Assembly: GCF_001885615.1 (NCBI RefSeq)
Contig: NZ_LSRN01000045.1
Span: 52,502-116,501 of the forward strand
DNA: 64,000 bases
Direction of reading: 5' to 3'
Source: Alkalibacterium sp. 20
GTDB taxonomy: Bacteria > Bacillota > Bacilli > Lactobacillales > Carnobacteriaceae_A
Position 1 is the stretch's first letter; each line of letters begins with the position of its first letter. Shown here piece by piece: positions 40,774 to 50,392 of this stretch. The translations under genes were made by a program, and so were the position numbers. Below the pieces are notes generated by a model. It made no database searches and had not been told where the DNA came from. It saw nothing but the letters and a program-made list of their open reading frames with translations.

Positions 40774-40802
40774 TTGTTAACTAGTTTAATGCCGAATATT
40801 AT
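40774..40802 (+). promoter_or_regulatory. Promoter of the BaiN-like gene
   Basis: TTGTTA (40774-40779) and TATTAT (40797-40802), 17-nt spacing, plus strand, 44 nt before the start codon. Confidence 0.6.
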
Positions 40803-40846
40803 GTTAAAGTGGCTGTGACTATAGTCTTAGGAAAGAGGAAATTGAA

Positions 40847-42121
40847 ATGACACACTATGATGTCCTTGTAATCGGTGGCGGAACAAGTGGAATGATGGCT
40901 GCTATTTCGGCAGCAGAACATGGCGCTACTGTTGGACTTATTGAAAAGAACAAATTTGTTGGACGAAAACTACTGGTGACTGGAAATGGTCGCTGTAATG
41001 TAACCAACAATCTTGACAAAGAAGAAATCATTGCCCATATCCCGGGAAACGGACGCTTCTTGTACAGTGCTTTTTATCAGTACGATAACTACGATATTAT
41101 GAAATTCTTTCAATCACGTGGAATCGATTTAAAGGAAGAAGACCACGGCCGGATGTTCCCGACAACCGATAAATCACGAACGATCGTTGATGCCTTGAAA
41201 CAAGTTATTGAAGATTTAAAGATCGATTTGCATATCGATGCTCCCGTTGATGCCGTTTTATATGATGATGAAAAAGTGACGGGAGTCAGACTGATCGACG
41301 GCCGTGAATTCACAGCAACCTCGGTCATCCTGTCTACCGGTGGACGCGCGATGCCTAAGACCGGTTCGACAGGCGACGGGTATCAATGGGCAAAAAGAGC
41401 CGGACATACCATCAAAGAATTGTACCCGACTGAAGTACCGATCACATCCAATGAATCCTTTATTGAGGGACGGATCTTGCAAGGGTTGTCCTTGAGAGAC
41501 ATCAATCTTAGTGTTTTAAACAAGAAAAACAAATCAGTGATCACGCATCGAATGGATATGATTTTCACTCATTTAGGCATTTCTGGTCCTGCCGTGCTGC
41601 GTTGTTCCATGTTTGTCCTGCAGACGATGAAACGCGACAAGACCGATTTTGCCACGATGACGATCGATTCCCTTCCGGATCAGTCCCTAGGAGAATTGAA
41701 GCAGAAATTCGAACAGTTGAAAAAGCACGACGGTGATAAGAGCATTAAAAATGTTCTGAAACAGTTCGGTCCCGAACGTTACATTCTGTTCGGTTTAGAA
41801 CACCAATCTATCGACAGCGATAATGCTTTCAAGACATTGACCCCTAAAGAAGTCGAAGCGATCATAGCCTTTCTTAAAGACTTCCGCTTTGACGTACACG
41901 GGTCACTGCCGATCGAAAAAGCCTTCGTTACTGGCGGTGGCGTGCATACGAAAGAAGTGAATCCTAAGACCCTTGAGAGTAAAAAGAAAAAGAACTTGTA
42001 TTTCACAGGCGAAATTCTTGATTACAATGGCTATACCGGCGGCTACAACATCACCGGCGCCTTCATTACCGGTCGAGTAGCTGGGATGCATGCGGCCGAG
42101 TCAGCCTTAGCTCAAAAATAA
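40847..42121 (+). CDS. HI0933/BaiN family flavoprotein (NAD(P)/FAD-dependent oxidoreductase)
   Basis: 424-aa flavoprotein. The N-terminal FAD motif VIGGGTSGMMAAISAAEHGA, the conserved GRKLLVTGNGRCNVTN near residue 43, FPTTDKSRTIVDAL and the C-terminal VTGGGVHTKEVNPKTLES and EILDYNGYTGGYN are all diagnostic of the YhiN/BaiN/HI0933 family. Some members act in bile-acid or heme-related redox steps, but the general role is unsettled. One of two plus-strand genes, with its own promoter and terminator. Confidence 0.92.
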   Translation: MTHYDVLVIGGGTSGMMAAISAAEHGATVGLIEKNKFVGRKLLVTGNGRCNVTNNLDKEEIIAHIPGNGRFLYSAFYQYDNYDIMKFFQSRGIDLKEEDHGRMFPTTDKSRTIVDALKQVIEDLKIDLHIDAPVDAVLYDDEKVTGVRLIDGREFTATSVILSTGGRAMPKTGSTGDGYQWAKRAGHTIKELYPTEVPITSNESFIEGRILQGLSLRDINLSVLNKKNKSVITHRMDMIFTHLGISGPAVLRCSMFVLQTMKRDKTDFATMTIDSLPDQSLGELKQKFEQLKKHDGDKSIKNVLKQFGPERYILFGLEHQSIDSDNAFKTLTPKEVEAIIAFLKDFRFDVHGSLPIEKAFVTGGGVHTKEVNPKTLESKKKKNLYFTGEILDYNGYTGGYNITGAFITGRVAGMHAAESALAQK

Positions 42122-42131
42122 ACGAAGAATG

Positions 42132-42169
42132 AAACCCTTGTCGGTTGATAGCCGACAAGGGTTTTTTAT
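42132..42169 (+). terminator. Terminator of the BaiN-like gene
   Basis: AACCCTTGTCGG / CCGACAAGGGTT with a short loop and a T6 tail on the plus strand. Confidence 0.95.
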
Positions 42170-42249
42170 TTAGCTTTTTTAATGCAGATCAATCTGGCTG
42201 TGCCAGATTTTCCTTTTTATATTTTAAAAGATCTTTTGGAAATAAAGAA

Positions 42250-42463
42250 TGGACTTATTGATGCTTAGGTCGAGTTCAGACTGTTTCCTTGCTCCTGGAC
42301 TGCACTTAATAGGGATCTAGATGGGGTTCAGGTTGTTTGACTGCTTCTGTACTTTACCTAGTTGGGACTTAGGATGAGTTCAGGTTGTTTGATCAAAGGT
42401 CAACTGCTCTCTTCTATTAAATAATGGAGTTCAGCAAGATCATTCCTCACTGAACTCCATTAT
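42250..42463. repeat. Word-repeat island: GTTCAG(G)TTGTTTGA and a 14-bp inverted repeat
   Basis: In the 400-nt gap between convergent genes, GTTCAG-type words appear near 42275, 42328 and 42379, the last two as GTTCAGGTTGTTTGA. At the end ATAATGGAGTTCAG (42421-42434) pairs perfectly with CTGAACTCCATTAT (42450-42463), loop 15 nt. This last hairpin may terminate the arg operon. No open frame. Confidence 0.75.
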
Positions 42464-42521
42464 CCATCTATATTGTTTAGTTTAGCCTTGAATTCACTAA
42501 CTGAACTACATTTAGTGTAAT

Positions 42522-43925
42522 TTAATCCTTCAAATTAGAAAGACCCAGTCTTTCTTTCAGCTGTTCGATTTGTTTCTTGACAGCTTCAGGAGCCGGTCCG
42601 CCGTCAATATTTCGTTTGGTTACACAGTTCTCTAGACTAATGGCTTCATAAATATCTTCTTCAAATAATTCATGCAATGACTGATACGTTTCCAAGGAGA
42701 CGTCTTCCAGTGTCTGATTCGTTTCAATACATGTCTGCACCAGTGTCCCGATCACACCGTACGCTTCACGGAATGGGACACCTTTTTTAGTCAGATAATC
42801 AGCACAGTCGGTCGCATTGATAAACCCTTTTGACGCCGCTTCTCGCATGCGGTCTTTTTTCGCCTCCATGGTATCGATCATGGGGATCATGGCGGAGAGT
42901 GCCAATTTCACCGTGCTGACGCTGTCGAACAAGGCTTCTTTATCTTCCTGCATGTCTTTATTGTATGCCAGCGGAATGCCCTTCATCATGGTCAGCAGCG
43001 TCTGCAGATTCCCGTATGCCCGACCCGTTTTTCCGCGAACCAGTTCGGCTACGTCAGGATTTTTCTTCTGGGGCATGATCGATGAACCGGTAGCAAAGGC
43101 ATCATCCAATTCCACAAATTTGAATTCCTGAGAACACCATAAAATCACTTCTTCGGATAGTCGGGATAAATGCATCATGATCATGCTCAAGGCATAGGCT
43201 GTGTCGATGACGAAATCTCTGTCAGAAACGCCGTCCAGGCTGTTGGCAGTGACTGCCTCAAATCCCAGCTGCTCGGCTACATACTGACGGTCAAGTGGAT
43301 AAGTCGTCCCCGCGAGTGCACCGTTACCCAAGGGCATGACATCTGTATGTTCCAAGACTTCTTCCAATCGCTTGATATCTCGTTGGATCATCTGTGCATA
43401 CGCCATTAAATGATGAGCAAAAGTAACAGGTTGGGCAATCTGCAGGTGGGTATACCCCGGCATGATCGTGTGCAGATGCTGCTCGCTCTTGTTGATCAGC
43501 ACCTTTTCAAAATCCAACAAATGGTTTTTGATTTCTGCCACTTGTTTTTTGACATATAATCTCAAATCCAATGCTACCTGATCGTTTCGGCTTCTGCCCG
43601 TGTGCAGTCTTTTCCCTGCCTCACCTATGCGTTCAGTCAGTTCGGATTCGATAAACATATGGATGTCTTCTGCATTGGGATCGAAGAGTAGAGAGCCTTT
43701 TTTTAAATCCATCAGAATTCCCTCTAACCCGTCCACTATGAGCGCAGCATCTTCTTTAGTAATGACAGACTGCTTGCCTAGCATCTTGGCGTGCGCGACG
43801 CTCCCTGCGATATCTTCTTCAAACAATACATAATCAAAACTGATCGAGGAGTTGAACACATCGACCTCTTTCGCACTTTCACCACTCAAACGTCCCTGCC
43901 ACACTTTATTTTTGTCAGTTGACAT
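42522..43925 (-). CDS. argH: Argininosuccinate lyase
   Basis: 467-aa last enzyme of arginine biosynthesis, splitting argininosuccinate into arginine and fumarate. The start LSGESAKEVDVFNSSISFD and LHTGRSRNDQVALDLRL near residue 106 are typical; the family signature GSSIMPQKKNPD is near residue 281 with the catalytic Ser loop. Its GGGGGTG ribosome binding site lies within the argF relic, whose frame overlaps the argH start by 11 nt. Last gene of the arg operon. Confidence 0.97.
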   Translation of the reverse strand: MSTDKNKVWQGRLSGESAKEVDVFNSSISFDYVLFEEDIAGSVAHAKMLGKQSVITKEDAALIVDGLEGILMDLKKGSLLFDPNAEDIHMFIESELTERIGEAGKRLHTGRSRNDQVALDLRLYVKKQVAEIKNHLLDFEKVLINKSEQHLHTIMPGYTHLQIAQPVTFAHHLMAYAQMIQRDIKRLEEVLEHTDVMPLGNGALAGTTYPLDRQYVAEQLGFEAVTANSLDGVSDRDFVIDTAYALSMIMMHLSRLSEEVILWCSQEFKFVELDDAFATGSSIMPQKKNPDVAELVRGKTGRAYGNLQTLLTMMKGIPLAYNKDMQEDKEALFDSVSTVKLALSAMIPMIDTMEAKKDRMREAASKGFINATDCADYLTKKGVPFREAYGVIGTLVQTCIETNQTLEDVSLETYQSLHELFEEDIYEAISLENCVTKRNIDGGPAPEAVKKQIEQLKERLGLSNLKD

Positions 43926-44070
43926 CAGATGACACCCCCAGCAGATGAAGCATCGCGACTTGTGAGTTTTTCAGTTCCATCTTAAGTTTCAGTTTCAAAG
44001 CATGTCCCTTTTCAAGAACAGCAAGCTGCTCTTCTTTCTTTAAATCGTTAGATTTCAGTAAGTGATTCAT
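43915..44070 (-). pseudogene. argF: Internally deleted ornithine carbamoyltransferase (argF relic), 51 codons
   Basis: The minus-strand frame from ATG 44070 to the TGA at 43915 gives 51 residues. The first about 30, MNHLLKSNDLKKEEQLAVLE then KGHALKLKLK, resemble the N-terminus of ornithine carbamoyltransferase; the last part, NSQVAMLHLLGV, resembles its extreme C-terminus (the helix after ENRMHT). The catalytic STRTR, HPCQ and HCLP motifs are all gone. It keeps GGAGGGTG and an ATGA overlap with argD, so the deletion left the translational coupling intact. Not an active enzyme. Confidence 0.65.
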
Positions 44071-45248
44071 TTAACACCCTCCAAATTATGGATAGTCACT
44101 ATTTTTTTGAGACAGGCAATGCCCGAGTCGATACCTTTTTTGTCAATGATAAGAGGCGGCAGCAAACGCAATTTATCTTTAGCCGTTAAAAACAGCACCC
44201 CTTCCTCTTTTGCTTTCAGCATGACGTCTTTCGCAGTCATGTTTTTAAAGGTGACGCCAATCATCAAGCCCAATCCGCTTACCTGCTCAACTTCGTCCAG
44301 TGCCTCAAGCTGCTCTTTCAAATAAAGACTATTCTCTTCGACCGCTATCAAAAACTCTTCTGTCAGCGAATCTAAGACCACATTGGCCCCGGCAGTTGCC
44401 ACCGGATTCCCTCCAAAAGTAGAGCCATGGTCTCCAGGTTGCAGGACATCTTTCACTTTCTGACCCAAGAGTGCAGCGCCTATAGGTAATCCGTTTCCCA
44501 GTCCTTTGGCACATGTCACGATATCAGGCTTTATTCCGTAGTGCTCGTAGGCAAACAGTTTGCCTGTACGACCCATCCCAGTCTGCACTTCATCTATAAT
44601 TAATAATATATCTTTTTGTTCGCAAACTGAAGCTATTTCTTCTATGAAATCGACATCCAGAGGAATGACTCCGCCTTCTCCCTGAACAATTTCAATCATA
44701 ATGGCACAGACCTTGTCCGTTACTTTTTCATGCAAATCACTTACACTGTTGGTTTCGATATAATCGAATCCCTCAGAAAACGGACCAAAATGCTGATGAA
44801 ATGAGTCCTGTCCTGTTGCAGATAAGGTTGCGAGGGTTCGCCCATGGAAGGAGTTACGTAAAGTCAAGATTTCATGCTTTTCTGGAGCTGTTGCATGGCC
44901 ATATTTTCTTGCTACTTTGATGGCTACCTCATTTGCTTCCGCTCCAGAATTGACAAACAAGACATGTTCCATTCCCGTTTGCACGCAAAGTTTTTGAGCC
45001 GCTTTGGCTCCGGGTTCTGTGTAGTAAAGATTAGACGTGTGCTGCAGTTGACCCAATTGCTTCTGAGTGGCGGTGATCCACTGGGGATGATTGTACCCTA
45101 AAGCATTCACGCCGATACCTGCTGTAAAATCTAAGTACTCCTTTCCTTCCTGATCGTAAAGATAGTAGCCTTCTCCTTTCTCAAACACCACTGGTAGGCG
45201 ATTATAGGTAGGCGTCACAAATGTATCTGTTAACTTGATCGTATTCAT
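44067..45248 (-). CDS. argD: Acetylornithine aminotransferase
   Basis: 393-aa PLP enzyme converting N-acetylglutamate semialdehyde to N-acetylornithine. LPVVFEKGEGYYLYDQEGKE near residue 17, NSGAEANEVAIKVARK near 100, the PLP Asp in IIDEVQTGMGRTGK near 216 and the Lys in TCAKGLGNGLPIGA near 246. Its start overlaps the argB stop (ATGA) and its stop overlaps the argF relic start. Confidence 0.96.
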   Translation of the reverse strand: MNTIKLTDTFVTPTYNRLPVVFEKGEGYYLYDQEGKEYLDFTAGIGVNALGYNHPQWITATQKQLGQLQHTSNLYYTEPGAKAAQKLCVQTGMEHVLFVNSGAEANEVAIKVARKYGHATAPEKHEILTLRNSFHGRTLATLSATGQDSFHQHFGPFSEGFDYIETNSVSDLHEKVTDKVCAIMIEIVQGEGGVIPLDVDFIEEIASVCEQKDILLIIDEVQTGMGRTGKLFAYEHYGIKPDIVTCAKGLGNGLPIGAALLGQKVKDVLQPGDHGSTFGGNPVATAGANVVLDSLTEEFLIAVEENSLYLKEQLEALDEVEQVSGLGLMIGVTFKNMTAKDVMLKAKEEGVLFLTAKDKLRLLPPLIIDKKGIDSGIACLKKIVTIHNLEGVK

Positions 45249-46126
45249 TTCAAACTCGCCTCCATTGGCAGTTTTTCTTTATAAAACAACGTTCCGATCC
45301 CGCTGTCCGTTAGAAATTCTACGATCAGCGCGTGCGGTATTCTTCCATCCAGAATGACCGCTTGTCTGACACTGTCATTGACTGCTTCCACACAGCATTG
45401 AACCTTCGGGATCATGCCACCGCTTAAAATATTTCGGCGGTACAATTCTGCTACGCTCCCTGTTTCGATTTGGGAAATCAGTGTCGCAGGATCTGATGCG
45501 TCTTCTAAAACGCCTGGGACATCGGACATCAAAACAAAATTATCTGCATTCAGCGCTTTGGCGATACCACTGGCCATTTCGTCTCCATTTATATTACACA
45601 CATTACCATGTTCATCCATTCCGATACTGGAAATAACGGGTATATAGCCGTTGCCAACCAGATCTTCGATGACCTGTGTATTTACTTCGCTGACTTCTCC
45701 GACAGCTCCAAGGTTTTCAGGGTCCTTAAGCGTTGCTTTGACAAGGCCGCCATCGATTCCGCTGATCCCCATGGCTTTTCCGCCGAGAGACTGTATCACT
45801 CGAGTGAGATCCTTGTTTACTTTTCCTGCCAGGACCATCTGAACGATTTCCATGGACTCCAGATCTGTTTTTCTCAACCCATTTACGAAGGTACTTTCCA
45901 CAGCCGCTTTTTCCATCCAGTAATTGATATCTGGTCCACCGCCATGGACGATCACGACATTCATACCGACTTTTGCTAACAGCATCGCATCGCTTAAAAC
46001 TGATTTCTTCAGCGCTTCATCCATCATAGCCGAGCCACCATATTTAATGACGACCATTTTCTTATCATAGTGTTGAATGTAGGGTAATGCTCCCGTTAAA
46101 ATCTTTCCGATCTCAAATGAGTTCAT
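45245..46126 (-). CDS. argB: Acetylglutamate kinase
   Basis: 293-aa kinase phosphorylating N-acetylglutamate, the usual regulated step. MVVIKYGGSAM near residue 24, VIVHGGGPDINYWM near 60 (substrate loop), and MIPKVQCCVEAV near 217. I choose ATG 46126 with AGAGGTG upstream; ATG 46150 adds eight residues without support. A perfect hairpin precedes it. Overlaps argD by 4 nt. Confidence 0.95.
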   Translation of the reverse strand: MNSFEIGKILTGALPYIQHYDKKMVVIKYGGSAMMDEALKKSVLSDAMLLAKVGMNVVIVHGGGPDINYWMEKAAVESTFVNGLRKTDLESMEIVQMVLAGKVNKDLTRVIQSLGGKAMGISGIDGGLVKATLKDPENLGAVGEVSEVNTQVIEDLVGNGYIPVISSIGMDEHGNVCNINGDEMASGIAKALNADNFVLMSDVPGVLEDASDPATLISQIETGSVAELYRRNILSGGMIPKVQCCVEAVNDSVRQAVILDGRIPHALIVEFLTDSGIGTLFYKEKLPMEASLK

Positions 46127-46168
46127 TTCTACACCTCTACTCTCTGTCATACTGATCCCCCATTTCCC

Positions 46169-46191
46169 AACTAAATGACTCTCATTTAGTT
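46169..46191 (-). repeat. 10-bp perfect hairpin between argJ and argB
   Basis: AACTAAATGA / TCATTTAGTT with a 3-nt loop, in the 120-nt gap. No T-run; could be an mRNA-stability hairpin or an operator. Confidence 0.6.
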
Positions 46192-46246
46192 ATACTCCGA
46201 CCCTCTAGTCTGACTGCAGTTTCAGCACTATCCATGCCCTTTATCG

Positions 46247-47497
46247 TCATGATCTGTATGCACTGTTGATTTTCACGTAATCATAAGTCAAGTCGCATCC
46301 CCATGCTGTCGCTTGTTTTACGCCTTCATTGAACGAAACATCAATAAACAGCTCATCGGTCCCTAATATGGCATAGGCCTTATCCTCATCGAATGGGACG
46401 ATCGCTCCTGCTTCACATACACAAACCGTTCCAAGCTCTCTTGAACGTAAGGATATGTCCACAAGCTGGAAATCCACTTCTGCCCCGCTGTAGCCTACTG
46501 CGCAAAGCAGACGTCCGACATTTGCATCTCTTCCATAAACGGCTGCTTTAACCAGATTACTGCTGATCACCTGTTTCGCAACGAGTTTGGCCTGTTGTTC
46601 AGTCTTGGCTTTCGATACGTTACAGGTGATGAGGGTGCTCGCTCCTTCTCCGTCTTTCGCGATTGCAATGGCCAGCTCTTCACAGACTGCATGTAACGCC
46701 TGTTTAAAAACCGTGTAATCCGGATCCTGATCGGACACTATTTCGTTGTTTCCTAACTGTCCATTTGCCAATACGGTCACCATATCATTGGTAGAAGTGT
46801 CGCCATCTACACTGATCATATTAAACGTATCCGTAGTCACTTCTTTAAGTGCCTGCTTCAATGCTGTGGGCGTAATCGCCACATCTGTTGTAATGAATCC
46901 GAGCATGGTCGCCATATTAGGATGAATCATGCCGCTGCCTTTTGAAATACCGCCTAAACGAGCGGTCGTTTCTCCCAACTGAAACTCAACGGCGGATTCT
47001 TTTATTTCTTTATCAGTAGTCAGGATAGCTTTGGCTGCATGGCTTCCGCCTGTGTTCTCAAGCTGTTCGACCAACGCCGGAATACCCATTTTAAAGGGAT
47101 CCAAACTCAAGGGCTGCCCGATGACTCCGGTTGAAGCCACTAGAATATCCTCTTGAGCAATACCCAGTTTCGCACTTAAAATCGAACACACGTCACTTGC
47201 TATCTCCAGCCCATTGGCGTTACACGTGTTTGCATTTCCGCTGTTGCATATGATCGCCTGCGCGTGTCCGTTTTGACTGTGCTGTTTTGTGATCACAAGC
47301 GGTGCCCCGATCACTTTGTTTTGTGTGTAGACGCTCGCCGTCGTACTTTTCGTATAACTATAAATCAGCGCGAGATCTTTCCTTTTTCTCTTGAAGCCCG
47401 CATGAATACCGGAAGCAGCAAAGCCCGTCGCTGCACAGACATTTCCAGACACTTTTTTCAATAGCTGTTCACTTTTAGTTTTTTGTATGGTTTCCAT
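46247..47497 (-). CDS. argJ: Bifunctional ornithine acetyltransferase / N-acetylglutamate synthase
   Basis: 416-aa self-cleaving Ntn enzyme that recycles the acetyl group from acetylornithine to glutamate. The autocleavage region KGSGMIHPNMATMLGF is near residue 190, with cleavage before the Thr. N-terminal GFAASGIHAGFKRKRKDLAL and C-terminal FDEDKAYAILGTDE are typical. Presence of argJ means no separate argA or argE is needed. 10 nt after argC. Confidence 0.95.
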   Translation of the reverse strand: METIQKTKSEQLLKKVSGNVCAATGFAASGIHAGFKRKRKDLALIYSYTKSTTASVYTQNKVIGAPLVITKQHSQNGHAQAIICNSGNANTCNANGLEIASDVCSILSAKLGIAQEDILVASTGVIGQPLSLDPFKMGIPALVEQLENTGGSHAAKAILTTDKEIKESAVEFQLGETTARLGGISKGSGMIHPNMATMLGFITTDVAITPTALKQALKEVTTDTFNMISVDGDTSTNDMVTVLANGQLGNNEIVSDQDPDYTVFKQALHAVCEELAIAIAKDGEGASTLITCNVSKAKTEQQAKLVAKQVISSNLVKAAVYGRDANVGRLLCAVGYSGAEVDFQLVDISLRSRELGTVCVCEAGAIVPFDEDKAYAILGTDELFIDVSFNEGVKQATAWGCDLTYDYVKINSAYRS

Positions 47498-47506
47498 TTT
47501 TTCACC

Positions 47507-48547
47507 TCAAAACGATGGTGCAACCATCGCTAGCCCTTCTGTCTCTTCTATTCCCAGCATAATATTGAAATTCTGAACAGCTTGACCGGCTGCGCCTTTC
47601 TGCATATTGTCAATGACACTCACGACGATCAACCGATTGGTTCGTTCGTCTACCGTTAAACCGATGTGACATTGATTGGAATGCTGGACATGACTGATGT
47701 CTGGCCACAAACCATTTTTCAGTACGGTGACAAACGGCTCATCCGTGTACCACTCTTCATACAATGCGTGGATGCTGTCTAAATCTGTTTCTGTTTCCAG
47801 ATCCATATACATGGTTGATAAAATACCCCGATTGACCGGAAGCAAGTGAGGAACAAACGATATTTTGATGTCATTTGCTCCCATCTGATTCAACTTTTCT
47901 TCGATTTCAGGTGTGTGACGGTGAGAAGCAACTTTATAGGCATTGAATCCTTCATTTTTTGTAACAAAATGTGTTGCTTCGGATAGTTTTTTACCGGCAC
48001 CCGTCACTCCCGACTTGGCATCAATGATCAAACTACTGGGATTTGCCAGCTTGCTTGAGACCGCAGGATAGAGACCCAGTAGGATACTCGTTGGATAACA
48101 TCCCGGATTCGCAACCAGGGATGTCTTTTTGATCTGCTCACGGTTCATTTCCGGCAGACCATAAACAGCTTGTTCATGTAAGTCTGGGTAATGACTTTCA
48201 ACGTGATACCAGTCTTCATAGACATCCAGATCCTTGAGTCTGAAATCTGCACCGACATCGATCACTTTTTTTCCTTCGTCGATGCACTGTTTAACCAGCT
48301 GTTCACTTTGCCCGTGAGGCAGGCACAGGAATACGACTTCTGATTTGTTCATGACACTCTCATTGTCTTCAAACAACTGATCGAACTGTCCAATAAAAGA
48401 AGGGTACAGGTCAGAGAAGGGTTTATCCTTATTATTTCCTGAAGAAATCCCTGCGATCGTTACGTTTTGATGTTTGAGAAGGATACCGATCAACTCAGAA
48501 CCCACATAACCGCTGGCGCCAATAACGCCCACTTTTATTTGACTCAT
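47507..48547 (-). CDS. argC: N-acetyl-gamma-glutamyl-phosphate reductase
   Basis: 346-aa NADPH enzyme. [17 protein letters not shown] near residue 9 is the Rossmann motif; active Cys in [13 protein letters not shown] near residue 148; catalytic His near [14 protein letters not shown]. Start overlaps the argG stop by 4 nt (ATGA). The gene order argG-C is unusual but clear. Confidence 0.96.
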   Translation of the reverse strand: MSQIKVGVIGASGYVGSELIGILLKHQNVTIAGISSGNNKDKPFSDLYPSFIGQFDQLFEDNESVMNKSEVVFLCLPHGQSEQLVKQCIDEGKKVIDVGADFRLKDLDVYEDWYHVESHYPDLHEQAVYGLPEMNREQIKKTSLVANPGCYPTSILLGLYPAVSSKLANPSSLIIDAKSGVTGAGKKLSEATHFVTKNEGFNAYKVASHRHTPEIEEKLNQMGANDIKISFVPHLLPVNRGILSTMYMDLETETDLDSIHALYEEWYTDEPFVTVLKNGLWPDISHVQHSNQCHIGLTVDERTNRLIVVSVIDNMQKGAAGQAVQNFNIMLGIEETEGLAMVAPSF

Positions 48548-49815
48548 GCGTTTATTCCTGCCTGTTTCAGTTGAAATGATTCTTCAGCCTGTTTTCCAAA
48601 TTGGATTTTCTGTTTCATTTCAGCATATATCACACTGGATAATCCATAAAGATTGATAAAACCAGCTGCATCATTCTGATCGTAAACGTCGTCCTGATCG
48701 AATGTTGCAAAGGCTTCTGAATACAAGCTGTATGGAGACTCAACGCTTGAAACGATCATGTTGCCTTTATATAACTTCAACTTAACTGTTCCTGAAACTG
48801 TTTTTTGTGTTTCATCCACGAATGAATCCAATGCCTGCTTCAAAGGTGTAAAATACTGACCATTGTAAATGAGGTTCGCGTATTTTTGTGCCAGCTCCTG
48901 TTTATACTGAAGCGTTTCTTTATCCAATGTGATCATTTCCAACTGCTCATGTGCGAAATACAGCAGCGTACCACCCGGTGTTTCATATACCCCACGACTC
49001 TTCATCCCAACAAGACGGTTTTCGATGATGTCTTGAATTCCGATGGCATTTGAACCACCAATACTATTCAATGCTTTGATCAAGCTCACGCCATTCATTT
49101 CTTTCCCGTCGATGGCGACTGGAATGCCTTCATCAAAGGTGATGCTGACATTGGTCGGTTTGTCCGGAGCCTGTTCAGGTGAGACACTCATTTCTAAAAT
49201 GGAATCATATTTCGGTTCATTTAATGGATTTTCCAGATCAAGTCCTTCATGGGATAAGTGCCACAGGTTCTTGTCTTTCGAATAGTTGGTCTCACGAGAA
49301 ATCTTTAAAGGAATCTGATGCAATTCAGCATAGTCGATGGCTTCTTCACGGGAAGTGATGTCCCAAGTCCTCCATGGGGCAATGATATCCATTTCGGGTG
49401 CCAGTGCCTTGATGCCCATTTCAAAGCGAACCTGATCGTTTCCTTTACCCGTACAACCATGACAGATGGCATCTGCACCCTCCTGTTTAGCTATATCGAC
49501 GAGCGCTTTTGCGATGATAGGTCGTGCCGTAGCTGTTCCTAATAAATATTTATTTTCATAAATGGCACCTGCTTTTAAAGTCGGGAAGATGGAATCATAA
49601 ACGAATGCCTCTTCGATCTCTGCCAGATAAAATTTAGATGCGCCGGTTTTCAATGCTTTTTCTTCTAATCCAATCAGCTCATCGTCCTGACCGACGTTTG
49701 CAGTGACGGCAATGATCTCACTTCCATAATTCTCTTTTAACCAGTGAATGATGACGGATGTGTCTAGTCCTCCGGAATAAGCCAGTACGATCTTGTTATA
49801 AGTTTTTTCAGTCAT
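48544..49815 (-). CDS. argG: Argininosuccinate synthase
   Basis: 423-aa ligase joining citrulline and aspartate. The PP-loop [10 protein letters not shown] is near residue 13, [15 protein letters not shown] near 118 and [19 protein letters not shown] near 149. AAAGGAG precedes ATG 49815. First gene of the arg operon, expressed through an upstream T-box leader. Its substrate citrulline normally comes from ArgF, which is broken in this operon. Confidence 0.97.
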   Translation of the reverse strand: MTEKTYNKIVLAYSGGLDTSVIIHWLKENYGSEIIAVTANVGQDDELIGLEEKALKTGASKFYLAEIEEAFVYDSIFPTLKAGAIYENKYLLGTATARPIIAKALVDIAKQEGADAICHGCTGKGNDQVRFEMGIKALAPEMDIIAPWRTWDITSREEAIDYAELHQIPLKISRETNYSKDKNLWHLSHEGLDLENPLNEPKYDSILEMSVSPEQAPDKPTNVSITFDEGIPVAIDGKEMNGVSLIKALNSIGGSNAIGIQDIIENRLVGMKSRGVYETPGGTLLYFAHEQLEMITLDKETLQYKQELAQKYANLIYNGQYFTPLKQALDSFVDETQKTVSGTVKLKLYKGNMIVSSVESPYSLYSEAFATFDQDDVYDQNDAAGFINLYGLSSVIYAEMKQKIQFGKQAEESFQLKQAGINA

Positions 49816-49865
49816 ATGTCATTCTCCTTTTCTATTATGGTTCAGTTGCACTTATTTTTGAGTAT

Positions 49866-50190
49866 AAAAAAAACGCCTTCTGTTTTTACACAGAGACGAT
49901 TGCATCGCGGTACCACTCTATTTGCAGACAAATTAGTATTGTTTTGAAAAAAATCAATGGCTGTCTGCCAACTCAAAGCATTAACGCTGCACACGACTTT
50001 TCTACTTAAGACAGAGACTGACTCAAACTGGGCGAACCGTTACGATTCACACTCGCTTTTTGACAGCTGACTTATTTCAGAAAAGCATCTCACAAGCTCG
50101 TTTCAATGATTGTTCATGTCAGCCTTCCACTCTGTGCTGACTCGCTATGATGAATGAAATCATTTACTTTCTTGTTCTTTGATGTTAGAA
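49866..50190 (-). ncRNA. T-box riboswitch leader of the arg operon
   Basis: The minus strand carries the T-box core AGAGTGGTACCGCG (49907-49920), the UGGU bulge that reads an uncharged tRNA end with discriminator A. It is followed by the CGTCTCTGTG / ACAGAAGGCG terminator and T8 at about 49866-49900. Upstream, GTCAGC / GCTGAC with the loop ACAGAGTGGAAG is the Stem I tip, and AGTA (near 50165) is the specifier-loop motif. The opposite loop side is GAAACGAG. CGA (Arg, 50098-50100) is the likely specifier, ACG (Thr) an alternative. Confidence 0.88.
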
Positions 50191-50192
50191 GC

Positions 50193-50221
50193 AGTCTATA
50201 ACGTGTGTAATAGAATGTCAA
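50193..50221 (-). promoter_or_regulatory. Promoter of the arg operon
   Basis: TTGACA (50216-50221) and TAGACT (50193-50198), 17-nt spacing, just upstream of the T-box Stem I. The hexamers and spacing are the same as those of the opp promoter at 8385-8413. Confidence 0.75.
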
Positions 50222-50313
50222 CAGCAATATTCGTTTTTTCGCATATTTTTTTAATTTGTGTATGTAAAATGTCTTTTTGCTCGTTTTTTATACATTTATA
50301 ATTCTTTTAATGT

Positions 50314-50349
50314 ATAAAAAATCAGAGCGGGATAAATCCGCTCTGATTT
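50314..50349 (-). terminator. Terminator of pepF
   Basis: AATCAGAGCGG / CCGCTCTGATT perfect stem, 7-nt loop, T6 on the minus strand, 45 nt beyond the pepF stop. Confidence 0.93.
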
Positions 50350-50392
50350 CCATTAAGATTATAGCTCTCATTTTTTCCAAGACACTGCTAAT

